Shown: positions 36,631 through 49,928, numbered from the stretch's first letter. The stretch is DNA of 64,000 bases from Brachionus manjavacas (GCA_019054805.1 JAHQIY010000007.1:1121501-1185500); one strand, 5' to 3'. Notes: a model not told the origin generated them from the letters alone. Made by a program: numbers and translations.

Positions 36631-37231
36631 TATATTTCGAATTTAATTTGAATTATTACAAAACCTACAAAGACTTTTGCAATTTACTAATAATTTTAAC
36701 AAAAAAATTTAATTTTCTTAACGATGTATCAAAAAATATAAATGCTATCTTTTAATTTTTTGCCTCTTTTATATTCAAAATTAAAAATGGTGTCAAAAAT
36801 GACACCGTGGTAATCTACGGTAAAAAAAAAATTTTGGTCATCTGAGTGTTAAGCAAATTATTTAATAAATTTTGGAAAAAAAAATAATTAAATAAATTTA
36901 ACTTCTTTTGCTCCAGCAGCAAAACTTTTGTATACCACTAATAAAATCTAGAATTAAAAAAATCATCATCGTCAATCGAATGTCACAAATTTTGCTTAAA
37001 AAATTTCCCCATCTTTGCTTCACCACTTTGAAAGTATCTTCAATTAATGAAAATTTAAATTAAAAAATAAATCTAAATTGAAAAATGTTAAGTTTCTTGT
37101 GATCAAAAGGCACTGTTAGAGAAATTTGCGAAAAGTTAAGTATATTTTTTAAATTAAACTAGTGTGTATAGCAAAAATATAAAATTATAGCATTTTAAAT
37201 TATACCTTAGAAATAATAAGATAAATTTTAA

Positions 37232-40200
37232 ATGGAAGATACTGAAGGATCCAGATCGTATTCTTCAAATGATGAAATCGAAGCATATTTTAAAGATCTG
37301 GACAAACGATTTCAGTCTAAAGTTTCTTTAGTTGAGAGAAAAATATCCGACATAAATGAAATTAACGAAGATATATTTAACCTAAACTCATTCGAAAAGA
37401 ATGACTATCTAATAGATAATATAGATTCAAAAAAAAAAGACCACAAAGCCAAAAAAAGACACAAGAAGTCGAAAAAACGTGAAAAAAAACGTAAAAATAC
37501 TCGCTCAAGAAGTCAACGTAAAAGATCTAGCAAACGATCATGGTCTAAACCTTGCTTGAAAAGTTCCAAGGTTGAAGACGAAGTCCAAAATGATTTTTTT
37601 TCTAGTACGACATCTAAAAAATATAATGTCACGTCAAATCTTGATTTTAATAGCGAAGAAGCCTTCAAAAAATTTGATTTTGGTTTCGAATCAGCTTCCG
37701 ATAATACATCTAAACAAAAAAATTTAGAAAATCGACTCGAGTTATTTACGTTTCCACACACCGAAAAAAGTCCGATCGATTCGGATCAGTCAAATAAAAT
37801 GCAAACAAAACCATCAGTCAATGGTTTTACTAGTCTTGGTCAAAAAAATCACCATCTATTGCATAATTCATTTGATCAGTATAATTTAATAAAACAGTAT
37901 AAAATGCCTGATAGTTGTGTTACGATGGAGTCCAGGAAAGAAATCAACCAAAATATTAATGGTGACGAGAATAAAGAGCATATAATTATTGATAAAATTA
38001 ATTATTGCAAAAGACCGGTTAATTTTGTTAATTCAGAATCGAATATCATTAAAACTGAGATTGATTTAACTGTATCTAGTTTAAGCAAATGTTTTGAACA
38101 TAAAGAGACAAGTCGTAAAAAAGAAAACTTGACCGAACATGTCTTGGGAGAATTGATAAATAAAAAAAATGATCCGGAAAGAACCAAAGACAAGTTGGTC
38201 TATTTTTAATTAATTAAATAAGAAATTTTTTATTCCTTGCCAAACATTAAAATTTTTAAATTTTTAAATTTTCAATTATCACTGAGGAAATATTGGCATT
38301 TGATGCAAAATAGTTTTGTTTTGATAAATTTTTATTTAAATTTCTTTTTATAAAAAGTCCTTAAAACTAAATAAATAGTTGAAAAAAGAAGATACACACA
38401 TAACTATTCTAGTTACTGTTGTATTTTTCTAGTGATTTTTAGTCGAATTGATAGTTTTTTTTTGAATAATCAAAATAAGATTCTTTGGCAGGGACTTTTG
38501 AAAAAAAAAGTCCGGACTTGACATTAGACTTGTGACTTTTAAGCAAAAAAATACCAATTTTTACGTGGACTAAATTTTTTTTTAAAACCAAATAAAAATA
38601 AATATATTTAAGGAATCGAAATATCAAAAGACATCTAATCACATCATATAAACTTGATCTATTCAATTAACTCAAAACAATTTTCATTTAACTCCTCGGA
38701 AATTAAGGAGAGTAAAAAACTAGCTTTCATTCAAAAGGTGATATAAAATTAGATTTTGATGTCTCAAATTTAAATTTATTGCCTTAAAAAATTTTAAAAA
38801 TAAATCAAAAAATTAGTTTTAGTTTGCATTTATGAAAAGTTAAATCAGAGAATTGTTCAATTTTTCAATCCAAAAAGAAAATTTAAAACTAAAAAAAATC
38901 TTTTTTGTTGAATCGTTTTGAAATAAGTGAATAAAATATTTGGACATATTAGGTGGTAAAAAAAATGAAAACTTTTTTTGAAAATTTTTTCCAAGCAAAG
39001 TTTCGATAAATACACATAACAAAAGAACTGCTAATATTATCAATACCTTTAAGTCAGATTTTAATTTTAGTTTAATTCATTTAAATACTAAAGATAAAAA
39101 TTGAAGGTCTATTTTTTTCATTAAACATTTATTAAAAAGCAAATTGCAGACTAAGGATTAATTAAAACGCGACTATTTTTTATTTATTAATTTTTTTTTT
39201 GAATCATTGAATCTTTTAATTATATTAAATATGTAGTAAATAACTGAAAGATATTACTCAAAAAGTTTTAGCATTTTTGAGTTATTTTTGATGCTATACT
39301 ATTTTTGATAGAATCTAAAATTTAATTTTTTATTAGATACCCAGAGGAGAGTACGATTAAAGCTGAAGATGATTTTGAGACTTTACGTAATAAATTCAGA
39401 GAACAATTGGAAGAAAGATTATTTGACAAAAATGATAAAAAACTTCTGGATAAAATAAAAAAAGAGAAATTGTTAGAGAGTGAAAGAGTTTTATCACCCG
39501 AAGCTCAATCATCTAAGTAGTTAACTATTAATTTTTTTAAATGAAATTTTATTATTCAAGTGGGTAATAGTGAATCAGATGAGAAATCAATAGAGCGAAA
39601 TAAAGCAAACAAAAAAATAAAAAAAAAAAACAAACAAAAACATTTAAAGTCATTAGGAAGAAAAAATAAGAATCATGGTCCCAATAGAGAAAAAAAGAAA
39701 TCCAAAACTGACGACGAAGATGAGGACGATGAAAACAGCTGTGAAGAAATATTTGACAAAAAGAATGAATTGATTGATAGTTTAAGGCGTAGTGATAGAA
39801 TTAAAGTAATTAAAACCCAAAAACAAGTAACCAAAGAGCAAGAAATAGCTGAAAAAATGAAGAAATTGTCCAATTCAGGTGATCTAAACAAACTTCAAGA
39901 TGAATTGGAATTAAAAGAAATATTGGCTGATTCGATAAATTCTGATCAAGAAAATTCTTTATCTAATCAAGAAGTACTTGACTCAAAAAAAGCAGTTCAA
40001 ATGGATTCAGATGCTGAAGAAATCGAAAAGTTTGAATGGCCAAAATATTTTGAGCAAATAGATGAAAACATATATCGCTCTAAAAGGTTTAAGAAAAATA
40101 TTTAAAAAATTTTTCATATTCAAAATTTCTTTAAAAATTTTAAGATGCAATAACAAAAATAAAGAATCGAAAAAAATGGTTTGTGATTGTTCTTATAGTG

Positions 40201-43200
40201 AACAGGAAAGACAAATGGGAATGGTCGCTTGTGGAATTGATTGTTTGAACCGTATGCTTTTAATCGAATGCGGAAATAGGTAATTTATTTTATTACTTGA
40301 ACTCTTTTTAAAATTTTGCAGTCAAAACATGACTTAACTTTAAAAAAAATCAAAAATAAAAGTATGACATCTCTTTTAAAAATTAGATTAAAACAATTTT
40401 GAAATTTACCAAAAATATCTAATATTTAAGGACAGCATGAAGCTTAGTGCGATAGACAGTAGAATTAGTTAAAAAAAAATTTTAGTGACTGTACAAAATC
40501 ATGTTCAATCTTTATATAACATTTCCCTCTACTAAATTATACCCCAAAACAGTCTTAAATCAATTACATTATTATATTTTTAATATTTTAAAGGATCTTA
40601 AAGGATATTAAAAACATAATAATATTTTGTTATTTGTTTTGATTAATGCTAAATCAAATTAGCTCTTGTATTTGCTTTATTCTTTTTCTAACTTTCCATT
40701 TACTTGAAGCATAAGGCTTCATACGATCCATCCATACTTTGCTGTACTTGGTGTCATTTTCTGTTCGACCTATTATGAAGAGCGTTCGCCCGGCTCTCTC
40801 AAAGGACTCAAAGAACTTTTTCTAAAGCCTGGGCACATCTTTCCAATGATTTAAATTTTATTCAGAATTTTTTGACGCTTCTAATCAACAGTGTGAATCC
40901 AGAAAGATCTTTTTCAGTTTTATAGGTAGTTAAAAAACTAGTCTGGAAATTATACAGAGTCAGGCAAAATAAATATTAAGTGATTTTTTTGATATTTAGC
41001 ATTTTAGGGAATTTAAATTTTTTTATATTTTTGTTAAATAATACACGAATATTTCTTTTTATCTAAATATTTGTTTCTTTTTTTTTTAAATTAAAAGTAA
41101 ACTCAAATTTTAAATGGATTTTTTTATTTGGGACAAAATTTCAAAATACAGTCAAGCCTCGATAATTATCCGTAATTTTCCGAATTCCGAAAAAAATCAA
41201 ATTACCTTTTACTTCTTTATATAATGACATGGTAAATCATCTCTAATGTTCGACATAAAATGTCGGATAATTTCTGTCTTCTGGCATTAACTCAATTAAC
41301 TTAAATAATAAAATTTCATGAGAAATTATTTCAATTATCCAGCATTAGTTTTTAAAAAAATAATATCAAACAAAATTTTTGTTAATAATACCCTGCAATT
41401 ATGACAAATAAAAAAAAGCACAAGAAATTCGATAATATTTAATGAATTTTTTTTACTTGACATAACAATCAAATAGATAATGTTGACATTGACACATACG
41501 GTCATTTTTCAATAGGGTCATAAACTATCAGAATCCGCTTTTAACTTTGGATCCTGATGATGAAAATTGGTAAAAAACTTCTAAAGTTGTCACCACTTTA
41601 ACACATTTAAGCTGTGCGTCATCTTTAAAAAAAAATACATTTTTGTAAAAAAAAATAATATTTGTACTTTAAAAAAAATAAGTTCCCCAACTAAGGAGAA
41701 TCCATTTAGATCGGGATCTGCTCGATCAAGTAGAAATTTGAGTTTTCATATCATTTAAATTTGACATTACGTGAAATAGATATCAGCCCTTGAATTAATT
41801 ATTTGTAATTTAATTTTTAAAACAAAGTAAAGTTTATTGCTTAAATGTTGTTTTAAAAAATTAAAGATGTCCATGCGGTGAACATTGTACAAACAAGAAC
41901 TTCAAAACCAAAAACAATGCTAAAATTGTTCCTTTTAAGACCGAAAACAAAGGTCTGGGATTGAAAACTATCAATGATTTAAAATCGTAAACCAAAATTC
42001 TCTATTTATTTGTAAGAATTTATTTAATTATTATCAAGGGAAACATTTCTCATTGAATATGTCGGTGAAGTCATTGATCTAAAGGAATTCAAAAAACGCT
42101 GTGAAATTTATTCAGAAAAAAATTATGAGCACTTTTATTTTATGGCTTTGCAGAACGATATTTTTATAGACGCAACCAAAAAAGGGAATATAAGCAGGTT
42201 TTTCAATCATAGTTGTGATCCCAATTGTGAGACACAAAAATGGACTGTTAATGGTGAATTGAGAATAGGATTTTTTACACGAAGACCAGTGAAAGCAAAT
42301 GAAGAACTCACATTTGATTATCAATTTCAGACACTGGGAAAAAAACAACAAACGTGCTATTGCGGTAGTGAAAAATGCCGTGGATTTTTAGGGGCTTCAT
42401 CGAATAGTCAATTGAATAATATATGGGAAAGTGATAGTGAAGTTGAGAGTTCAGCTTCAGAACTTTCTTCTAGTGAAAATGGAAGTGAAATCGAGTCAGA
42501 TAACAAAGAAAATAAAGTCATTAGAAAAAGGCAGATTAAAAATCCAAAGCGTAATAAAGATCGCGAAGTAAGATAAAAGATTAATTTTTTTAAATTAATT
42601 TTTTTAAATTAACTTTAATTTAATAGCTTAGTAGACAAATTAAAAGCATTCGGTCATTGTCTAATAAAGAAAATGTCCTAAAATTGTGTCAATTAATGTT
42701 CAGAACGGAAAGTTTGGAGTTACGCTTGGAAATTTTAGGTCTTCTAATGGTAGTTTAAAATATTTCAATAGAACAAAATTTATTTTAATGATTTTTTTTT
42801 TAGAATACAAAGGCTGAGATAAGTCTTCGACTTTTTATGGACTATCATGGAATTAAATTATTATGGGGTTGGATGATAGATATAGATAATAAAATCGACT
42901 CTATTGCACATCTGGAATGCAAATTAAAAGTAAGAATTTTATAGGCTCATAATTTTAAGATTAAAAAAAGAAAAAATTTATATTAATTTTTGTATCAAAT
43001 ATTTTTTTTAAACTTCATTATTATTTATATTATAGAAATCAAAAAAAGTAACTTTTCTTACAATTATTTCAAAAAGCTAAGAAAATATTTTAGTATTATT
43101 TTTTTTAACAAAAATACTTTCAGCGTTTATTCTAGAAATTCTAGAAAATGATGAAATTATTATTGATTAATCAAAAAATTTTATAGGTTTAAAAAATTAC

Positions 43201-45509
43201 AAAACAGATTACAAAATATGGGATCACATATTAAATTTATTCAAAGACTAAAAAAAACTAATTAATTTTTAATTCTTACTGGTTTTTTTTCATTAAAATA
43301 AAATTTTAAAAATGATGAATTTTGTCTTAATCTGAATCATGTTCTTGAGTATTATCTTTTGGTAGAGACAACTTAAACAACCAAGAAATTGATTATGATG
43401 TTTATGATTATCTTCAAATCAAAAAAATGCTTGTTATTCATAAAATGATATTTAATCTTGGCAAAAGTGTATCAATTCAATATAAGATGAAGTTATTAAG
43501 AAAAATAAAAAAATTAAAAAATTAATTAAAAATTTAAATTATCTATTTTCATAAATTATTATTTTATTAAAGATTATAGAAAAAAATTTAATTTTGTATT
43601 TTTTTCTTACAGTTCTTTTAATGGTTTATCTAAAACCAGATGGTTTAGTTATCATTTTTAATAATTTCTGAAAATTAAATTTTTTATTAGTCTATTATTT
43701 TAATGGATTTGTTTTTTTTTTTGAAAATATTCTTACCATTCAAAAAATAGGTCTGAATGTCTAAAATACTTAAAATATTATTGAATCATTAATTTATTTT
43801 AACAAAAGATTCTGGAAGTATTATCAATGCTCCCTGTCAAAAATAGAACAATATTAGAAGAGTGCAAAATATTAGTAATAGTTAAACGATGGTCTGAGAT
43901 CGGATTTCGACCAAATTTTAGTATTCAAATATCAGAGTCAAGTGATCTTGATTTAGATGGTAAATGTTGGATAGAAAAACTATTAATAGGCTTAGTGAAC
44001 GTAGCTTTTGAGGAATCTGAGCGAAAAGATGATCATAATTACCAAAATTTATGTTCCTTTATCTCAAAAATTAAATCAAAAGCTGAAGAATTATACACAG
44101 AATGGAATAGTCTAAAAGTGGCGTTCAAAATACCGAAAAAACAACAAATAGAAGAGCGAAAGGAGCATGAAAGAGAGGTTAATGAATTATTTAAGGATCA
44201 AGAGGAGCTCAATGTTCAAGAGAACGCTCAAAATAATTCGACATTTGGGACTAAATATGCCAACAAATGGAACAATCGCTTTAAGGGTAAATTAATTTTA
44301 AATTTATCTTAAAAATATTTTTTATTTTTTAAAAAAGGGTTTAATAAATTTTATCGCTCAAAGCCTTATTACAAATCGCGCTTTTTTTGGTCATCGAACA
44401 ATTACCAGAACATCTCTGGCATGACTAAAGAGCAAAGACGCAAATTATTCGAAGAAAGAGTCAGACAGGAGGAAGAAAAAGCAGCAGCTGAAGCCGCAAC
44501 CAAAGCAGAGCAAGAAGAAAAGCTGCTAAACAAAAATATACCTGATATAAAATGGGTATTCGACCCTCGAATAAATCAATGGGTTCAAAATCTTGTACCC
44601 GATACACCTTCAAATTTACCACTTTATTCTAATCCGATATGCAGTCCAGGGCTAAATCCGCTTCAATTTCCATTCCAACCAGTTCCAGTTTTACCACCAC
44701 CTCCTCCTCCACCTCAGCCTCCTACCGAACCAAATCCTTTTACAAAAATTGACTTGACTGATTCAAGTATGAAAAATTTGCAACAAGCTATTTTACAGAT
44801 AGCTCATTCAACTCAAGAGATTAGTAAAAAAATTCAACAAAATTCTAGAAAAATACCTGATTGCACATCTAGGCCAAAATCTTTGTCCTCCATTAGTGCA
44901 AAACTGCCTGCTGGATGGAAATGTAAACGCAATAAAAAAGGAATGATTTACTACTATCATATAAAGACAAAAAAAACTCAGTGGAATTTTCCCAAAGCGT
45001 CCAAAATAGTATCAAATAAATCAAAAAAAGATTTCAGTGAAGATAGAGCAAAAATTGATCAACACATTCAATTAAAAGATGAAAATAAAGAAGATAAAGA
45101 TATAAAATTATCGCCAGCTATCACAAGTACAACTACAGAAAAAAATGAGAATGATACGACCAAGTCGAATAGTAGCGAAGCATCAACCAGTGGCTTGGTA
45201 ACAGCATCAAGCAATAGTTTCAAAGCTTATCGAGATCAATTTAGGGAAAAATTGAGCAAATTGATAATCAAAATTTTACAACCGTTTCTAGATAAAGAAT
45301 GCAAATACGGGTTTATAAAAAATAATGAAGATTTTAAACACTTAGCTCGAAAGTTTACTCATACCATCATGGAAAAAGAAATTAGTAGGACGACCAATTT
45401 GGAAGAGTTAGATTTGGACAAGCGAATTAAGCTTAAAGCCAAAGACTACATTTGCAAATATATGCAAAAATTTAGGGACGGATACTCGAAAAGTGTTGAT
45501 AATTATTAA
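37232..45509 (+). CDS. SETD2: SETD2-type histone H3 lysine-36 methyltransferase, ten exons
   Basis: SETD2 trimethylates H3K36 during elongation while bound to phosphorylated RNA polymerase II. Exons are 37232-38193, 39337-39516, 39571-40086, 40145-40279, 41867-41986, 42039-42567, 42627-42749, 42804-42929, 43809-44286 and 44338-45509, giving 1446 residues with all phases consistent. A stop codon sits in frame just before the ATG. A Lys/Arg/Ser-rich and acidic N-terminal region is followed by the AWS cysteine cluster (CDCSYSEQ, CGIDCLNRMLLIEC), then SET motifs FLIEYVGEVIDLKEF, FFNHSCDPNCETQKW and ELTFDYQFQ, and post-SET CYCGSEKC. After these come the SETD2 low-charge helical region (RTILEECKILVIVKRW), a coiled-coil stretch (EERVRQEEEKAAAEA), a polyproline run, a WW domain (LPAGWKCKR to QWNFP, about residue 1245) and a C-terminal SRI domain that binds the polymerase CTD. 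The protein is shorter than the human one mainly in the N-terminus. Intron 4 (1.6 kb) contains transposon debris. Confidence 0.96.
40630..40925. pseudogene. Transposon coding debris in SETD2 intron 4
   Basis: On the minus strand (about 40826-40660) a frame reads FFESFERAGRTLFIIG, then SKVWMDRMKPYASSKW and ends with TGA. The W-x-DRMKPY pattern recalls the C-terminal end of LTR-retrotransposon integrases (HVDRLKPY). On the plus strand near 40888-40919 the peptide SVNPERSFSVL resembles the ERSFS motif of hAT dimerisation domains. Both are short and neither assignment is firm. Confidence 0.35.
41147..41350. mobile_element. Degraded pogo/Tigger-like terminal repeat in SETD2 intron 4
   Basis: The sequence TACAGTCAAGCCTCGATAAT followed by TATCCG is the typical start of a pogo/Tigger-type Tc1/mariner element. 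Further in, ATGTTCGACATAAAATGTCG and a later AATTATCCAGCATTA look like partial internal and right-end copies. No transposase is visible. The right boundary is uncertain. Confidence 0.5.
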
Positions 45510-47228
45510 TTCCATTTAATTAATCTAATATTTTTAATGGAATTTAATAACAATATTAACTCTTCTTTTTTTTTTGGTTTCAATTATTGTTTAAATTATG
45601 TTTTGAATTTTATGTAAATGTTATAAAATAAAATTTTTAGATATTTTATTTTAAAGATTTTTTTTAATTTAAGGTTAAATTTTTATAATTGTTTACCCTC
45701 TAATATCATTAATTAGTTATTGCAAAAAAGTTACTTTAGCTACCTTTCATTTTTAATTCAATTTTTTGAATAATATGCTTTATTCTGGAAAAGTAACTTG
45801 TGCTTCTAAATAATTAATCAAGATTGGGTTTTAAGTGAAAAAATATGAACAAGGTAAAGCAATAATTAAGCTTCGAATTAAATTGAAATTTTTTCAAAAA
45901 AAAAATTTAAATCTAAAAAAAATACGATTGTGAGAAGTAATAGTTTTTGTGTTTTTTTTTCTTTATTTTTCAAGAGTCATTTGGTTAGTTTAATAAAATT
46001 TAATCTAGCTTTTGAAAAAATAATGGACAATTAACTTCAATGGCCAATTTTAAAAATTAGGAATTTATCTTTATTGCTTTATTTTAAATAATAGAAAGTA
46101 ATTTTTTGTAAGCCATAATGCTTATTTTTTCAATTAGTAACTGTGTACCTTTTTTTAAAGCTTGTTTATATGTCAAAAAGGTATAATTTAAGTGACTTAC
46201 TTTTTCCTATTTACCCTTTCTCTTAACACCAAATTAAGTTTTCTAAATTATGATTTCACGAAGAAAATTTGAATTTTTTTACTAATAAATTTAATTAAAA
46301 ATGATTTTTTTTGTAAATTCGAGTTTTCATAAAAATAATTTGAATTAATAATTCAAATAAATTCAAAAAACGAATATTTAAGCAGTCTGAGTTCTAAATA
46401 AATTATCTGTTTAAAAAGTAATGTAAAAATGTTAAATTATTAAAAAGGGAATTATCATTTGGATTCATGTTGAACATCTCATCTCATTAATCTTATGTAA
46501 TACAATTTCAAAATATCAATTTAAATGGTAAATATTTTCAATATCATAAACAGCAGGATAATATTTAAAATGTTAAATCAATTACTTAGCAAGTATTTAA
46601 AAAAAACTTATTTTTCAAATTATGCAAAAACAAGTGAAAATACAATACGATAAACAATAGATAGATCAATAAAATAGAATAAATGTTTAAAACAAAAATT
46701 GTGATTATGTAAGATTTGTTAGCAGAATACTCAAAGGTAAAACAACACTCATAATTTATTTTAAAACGCCTTTTAAAACTTCGATTTACAAAAATTAATG
46801 CAGCAATTTTGTAAATAATTTTCAAACAGACATTTTTAATGCAAGATAGAAGTGTTAACAGGCTTTTTTCATTTGATTATTTGCCTATCCAACCGTACAT
46901 ATTTGTATAATATTCTTCCATTTTAAAATTTGTCAAAAAAAATAAAAAAAGAATTTTTAATTAGAATAACCAAATTATTCAACATAAATGAATGTTCTCA
47001 CTTTTTTTATTCAACAAACAATCTACTCTGAAAATATCTACATTTTTTCTAATTTTATAATTTTTGGAATTCTTTTGAGTTTCAAGGCATTTGTAATCTA
47101 TTAAAGTGTTTGCTTGTTTTCTCTAACTCAGTTACATTTTAGTTGATATTTAAATCGGATTTAAAAAAAAATGATTTAAATAGATTGTTGTCACTTTAGT
47201 TTTTTTTTCTATTAAAGTCAATCAAAAA
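45510..47228. other. Intergenic DNA between SETD2 and the first Shisa-like gene
   Basis: AT-rich. The SETD2 poly(A) signal is probably the AATAAA near 45626. The 79-codon minus-strand frame at 46586-46825 has a biased composition and no recognisable domain. Nothing else was seen. Confidence 0.5.
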
Positions 47229-48127
47229 ATGCGGCATTATATATTTTTTTTTATATTCGTTGCTTATCTTAGAGGTATTATTTTTTTAATTATTTAAGTA
47301 AGATTTAAAATATTTTTTAATAGAGATTAAGAGCGATTATTGTACATCGTACTCTATCAAGACACAAAGCTACCATGTCGAGCCATGTAATGTTCCGGGA
47401 TCTTTTTGCTGCGGAAACTGTTGGAATCGATATTGCTGCAATTTAGGGGATAAAAAACTTGATCAATCTCTGTGTGGCCAAGGTGTTCAACAAGTTCAGC
47501 AAGTTAAGCCTGCTCCGCCATCTCCCATTAAATCAGAATCGGACTCAGCATCTACATCAGCTTCAAAATGCTTCGGATTTTTGTTTCCGTGTCACTCTTA
47601 TCTTCTGTAATTCGAGCTCAAAATTCAAAATTTAATCTAAGTTTATTATTTAAAAAAAAAGATTTTTACTTGGACTTTTGATATCACTATTGCTGTGTTG
47701 CTGTATTCCGCTTATGTGTTGTCTTTGTTGTAGAGACTGCTTTAGAGGTAAATTATTAAAAAATAAATTATTCGGACTTGTTAATTTTTTAGTTTGTGGA
47801 TTCGGGGGATCTAAAAATGTGGGTAGCACAGTCGTGGCACAACCGGTTTATGGAAATTCGTTCAGTGATCGCATGAGAAAAAGATTTGAAAACTTTTTCG
47901 GAAGTTCTCGTACTTCAAACCAAAATTTTAATGCACAAAACGATTACGTTACTGTTGCCCAAGATGATTTCCTTAGCACAGAAAAAGTGGTTAGGTATGT
48001 GTCAGTGATTTAAATTTAAAAATAACAAATAAGATATTTTTTTAATTCAATATTTAGAAATAATAATCAAGCTTCAAACACTGTCGAATTTCATGAGTTT
48101 TCAGAGGTCCGAAGAACATACAATTAG
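47229..48127 (+). CDS. Shisa-like single-pass membrane protein 1
   Basis: Shisa-family proteins are type I membrane proteins with a cysteine-rich ectodomain; relatives regulate receptor trafficking (Frizzled, FGFR, AMPA receptors). Exons are 47229-47274, 47324-47606, 47662-47747, 47793-47994 and 48058-48127 (228 residues), phases consistent. Exon 1 is a signal peptide (MRHYIFFFIFVAYL). Exon 2 holds the Shisa cysteine pattern: DYCTSYS, EPCNVPGSFCCGNC, NRYCC, then LDQSLC, followed by a Pro/Ser linker. Exons 2-3 encode the membrane span (LLFLLGLLISLLLCCCIPLM) ending in cysteines that may be palmitoylated. The cytoplasmic tail is about 95 residues. Intron 3 is only 45 bp, a multiple of three without stops, so its retention would add 15 residues. 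A poly(A) signal AATAAA occurs near 48240. Assignment to a specific Shisa subfamily is not possible. Confidence 0.85.
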
Positions 48128-48316
48128 AGTGACAAAAGGAACTTAAACGAATCTTAACAAATAGAGTGCGAAAATCTGGCAAATAGATATGAATATGTAG
48201 AACGGTTTGCTTTCTATATTAAAGCTTAAAATAATTTTAAAATAAAATTTTTTTACAAAAATCTAGTTCATTTTATTGTATCCTTTATAATTTATCAAAT
48301 TTTTTTGGTTCTTGGA

Positions 48317-48513
48317 CGGGTTAAGGACCGCATCAAACTCTGAAATTCTTAAATTAATGCGTCATCAAGCCTTGAGTTAAAGAGAAAAAAATAAAAAATC
48401 TAAATGATAAAAATTAATTTTTATAATATTTCCTTTTATCTTTTCGTCTTAAACTCAAGACTTGATGACGCATTAAATTAAGAATTTCAGAGTTTGATGC
48501 GATCCTTAACTCG
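48317..48513. mobile_element. Miniature inverted-repeat element (MITE)
   Basis: A 197-bp foldback whose arms of about 70 bp are nearly perfect complements. The left arm runs from CGGGTTAAGGACCGCATCAA through AATGCGTCATCAAGCCTTGA. The right arm is the complement and ends CGATCCTTAACTCG at 48513. The AT-rich loop is about 60 bp. Few mismatches between the arms suggest a fairly recent insertion, 190 bp downstream of the Shisa-like 1 stop. Confidence 0.85.
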
Positions 48514-49928
48514 TTATAATACTATTAGACCATGCGTTCTTAATCAAAATTTTTTAAGCATGGGCGAAAATTACTTTGGTGCTGGGTTCAAAAGCGTGTC
48601 TTAATTTGTGGTGCAGTATTATCGAACGAGGGAATACGGTTACTAAAATCTATACGATAAAATAAGAATTTTTTCGTAAATCAGCTTTCTAAAATAGTAT
48701 TTTTTGAGGTTGGTCTTCCAATGGTAAACAAAAACTAATTTTACTATTTCTTTTACGGAATTTTATGTAAATTTCCCTAATTTTCATTTAATTACTATTA
48801 AAAAAAATTAAATATTTGTAATTTAAGATTGCCGTTAACTTCATTAATTTAAATTAAAAAGTTAATTTAAGTTCTCAAAAATTGGTCCTGAAAATTTCTT
48901 GACTAAAACTTTTAGTAATATTTTAATTAAGATGATTTTATCTTTTTTTAACTTATGATCATTTTAAAATCAAAATTTTATTTAGAATCTCTTTAAGATT
49001 AATTACTGATCTTATTACAAATCTTATCTAGTAAAATTATTTAATATCTATAAGGTTCGATTTAGTCACCATGTTAATTAAAACAACCATTTTTTGTAAT
49101 CTATTCATCGAATACATTTTTGTACAGTGGTTCTACAAATAGCCTAGAATTGCTAAAATCCCGTTTTTACGTAATCTTTCGCAATTTGTTTGGCATAAAA
49201 TGCATAAAATTTTTTAATGAAATTTAATTCCACACTAAATATTTTTAAAAACAGATCGGTAAAATGGGTAAAAATTAACAAATAAAATGCTGCTGTAGTT
49301 CTTTAGGATAAGATTTGTTAACTTGAGTTTCAGTTTATAATAGAAATTCAATTATTACATTTTTACTTTTTCATATTTTATAAAATAATTTCTAAAAGTT
49401 TTTTTTTAATTTTCGCCCATTTATTTTGAATAAGTGGTTATAAATATAAAGTTCAATCTAATAAGGAAAACTAAAGATGAATGCTTAATAAAAATGATGA
49501 GACAAATAAGATTATGCTTTAATCATTTAAATAATTTTTGAATTTACAATTGATGTAAAACATATGATCTAAAAAATAGTGACTTAATTGTGATAAAAAA
49601 AACCTAAATTGGAAAAATTTTAAAATGAAAAATAATTCAAATCTCTATCTCGGACAAAGTTACTTCTTGAAGAAATTTTCAAATATAAAAGTATCCATCA
49701 AAAATCTAATTTATTCCTTAAATTATGAAATAAAAGATAATGCTTTTTTTATTTATTAATTTAAATTTACAAAATAAAATTTAGATTCACTAAAAATCCA
49801 GGCCTAATCATTTTAGATAATAATATCTTCAATAACTCATTTATGTTTTAAGGCTTATAAAGACGATAATTATAAAATTTTAAAATTATAAATAAGACTG
49901 TATACCAATCTAAGATCATTATTTTGCC
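48514..49928. other. Spacer between Shisa-like genes 1 and 2
   Basis: AT-rich with no coding segment. A short imperfect inverted pair, CTCGTTATAATACT at 48510-48523 and AGTATTATCGAACGAG near 48617-48632, may belong to the neighbouring MITE or to a second small element. Confidence 0.45.

Larger units (their letters stand above)
35256..36814 (+). mobile_element. piggyBac-like element, internally deleted, interrupted by a hAT element
   Basis: Terminal inverted repeats are 35256-35281 and 36790-36814, each holding the palindrome GTGTCATTTTTGACAC preceded by ATTACCA and one to three G/C bases. The expected TTAA target duplication is not intact: ATTA flanks on the left and TAAT on the right. Between the ends lies the N-terminal part of a piggyBac-type (DDE_Tnp_1_7) transposase. 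It begins at 35391 with a basic start and an acidic stretch rich in Asp/Glu, then PGPSSYAARQIDNTKLSAF and KNAQKHEPKFTREDILAFIG, broken by in-frame stops after 35693 and near 35810. The catalytic DDD core is missing, so the element cannot move by itself. Confidence 0.8.
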
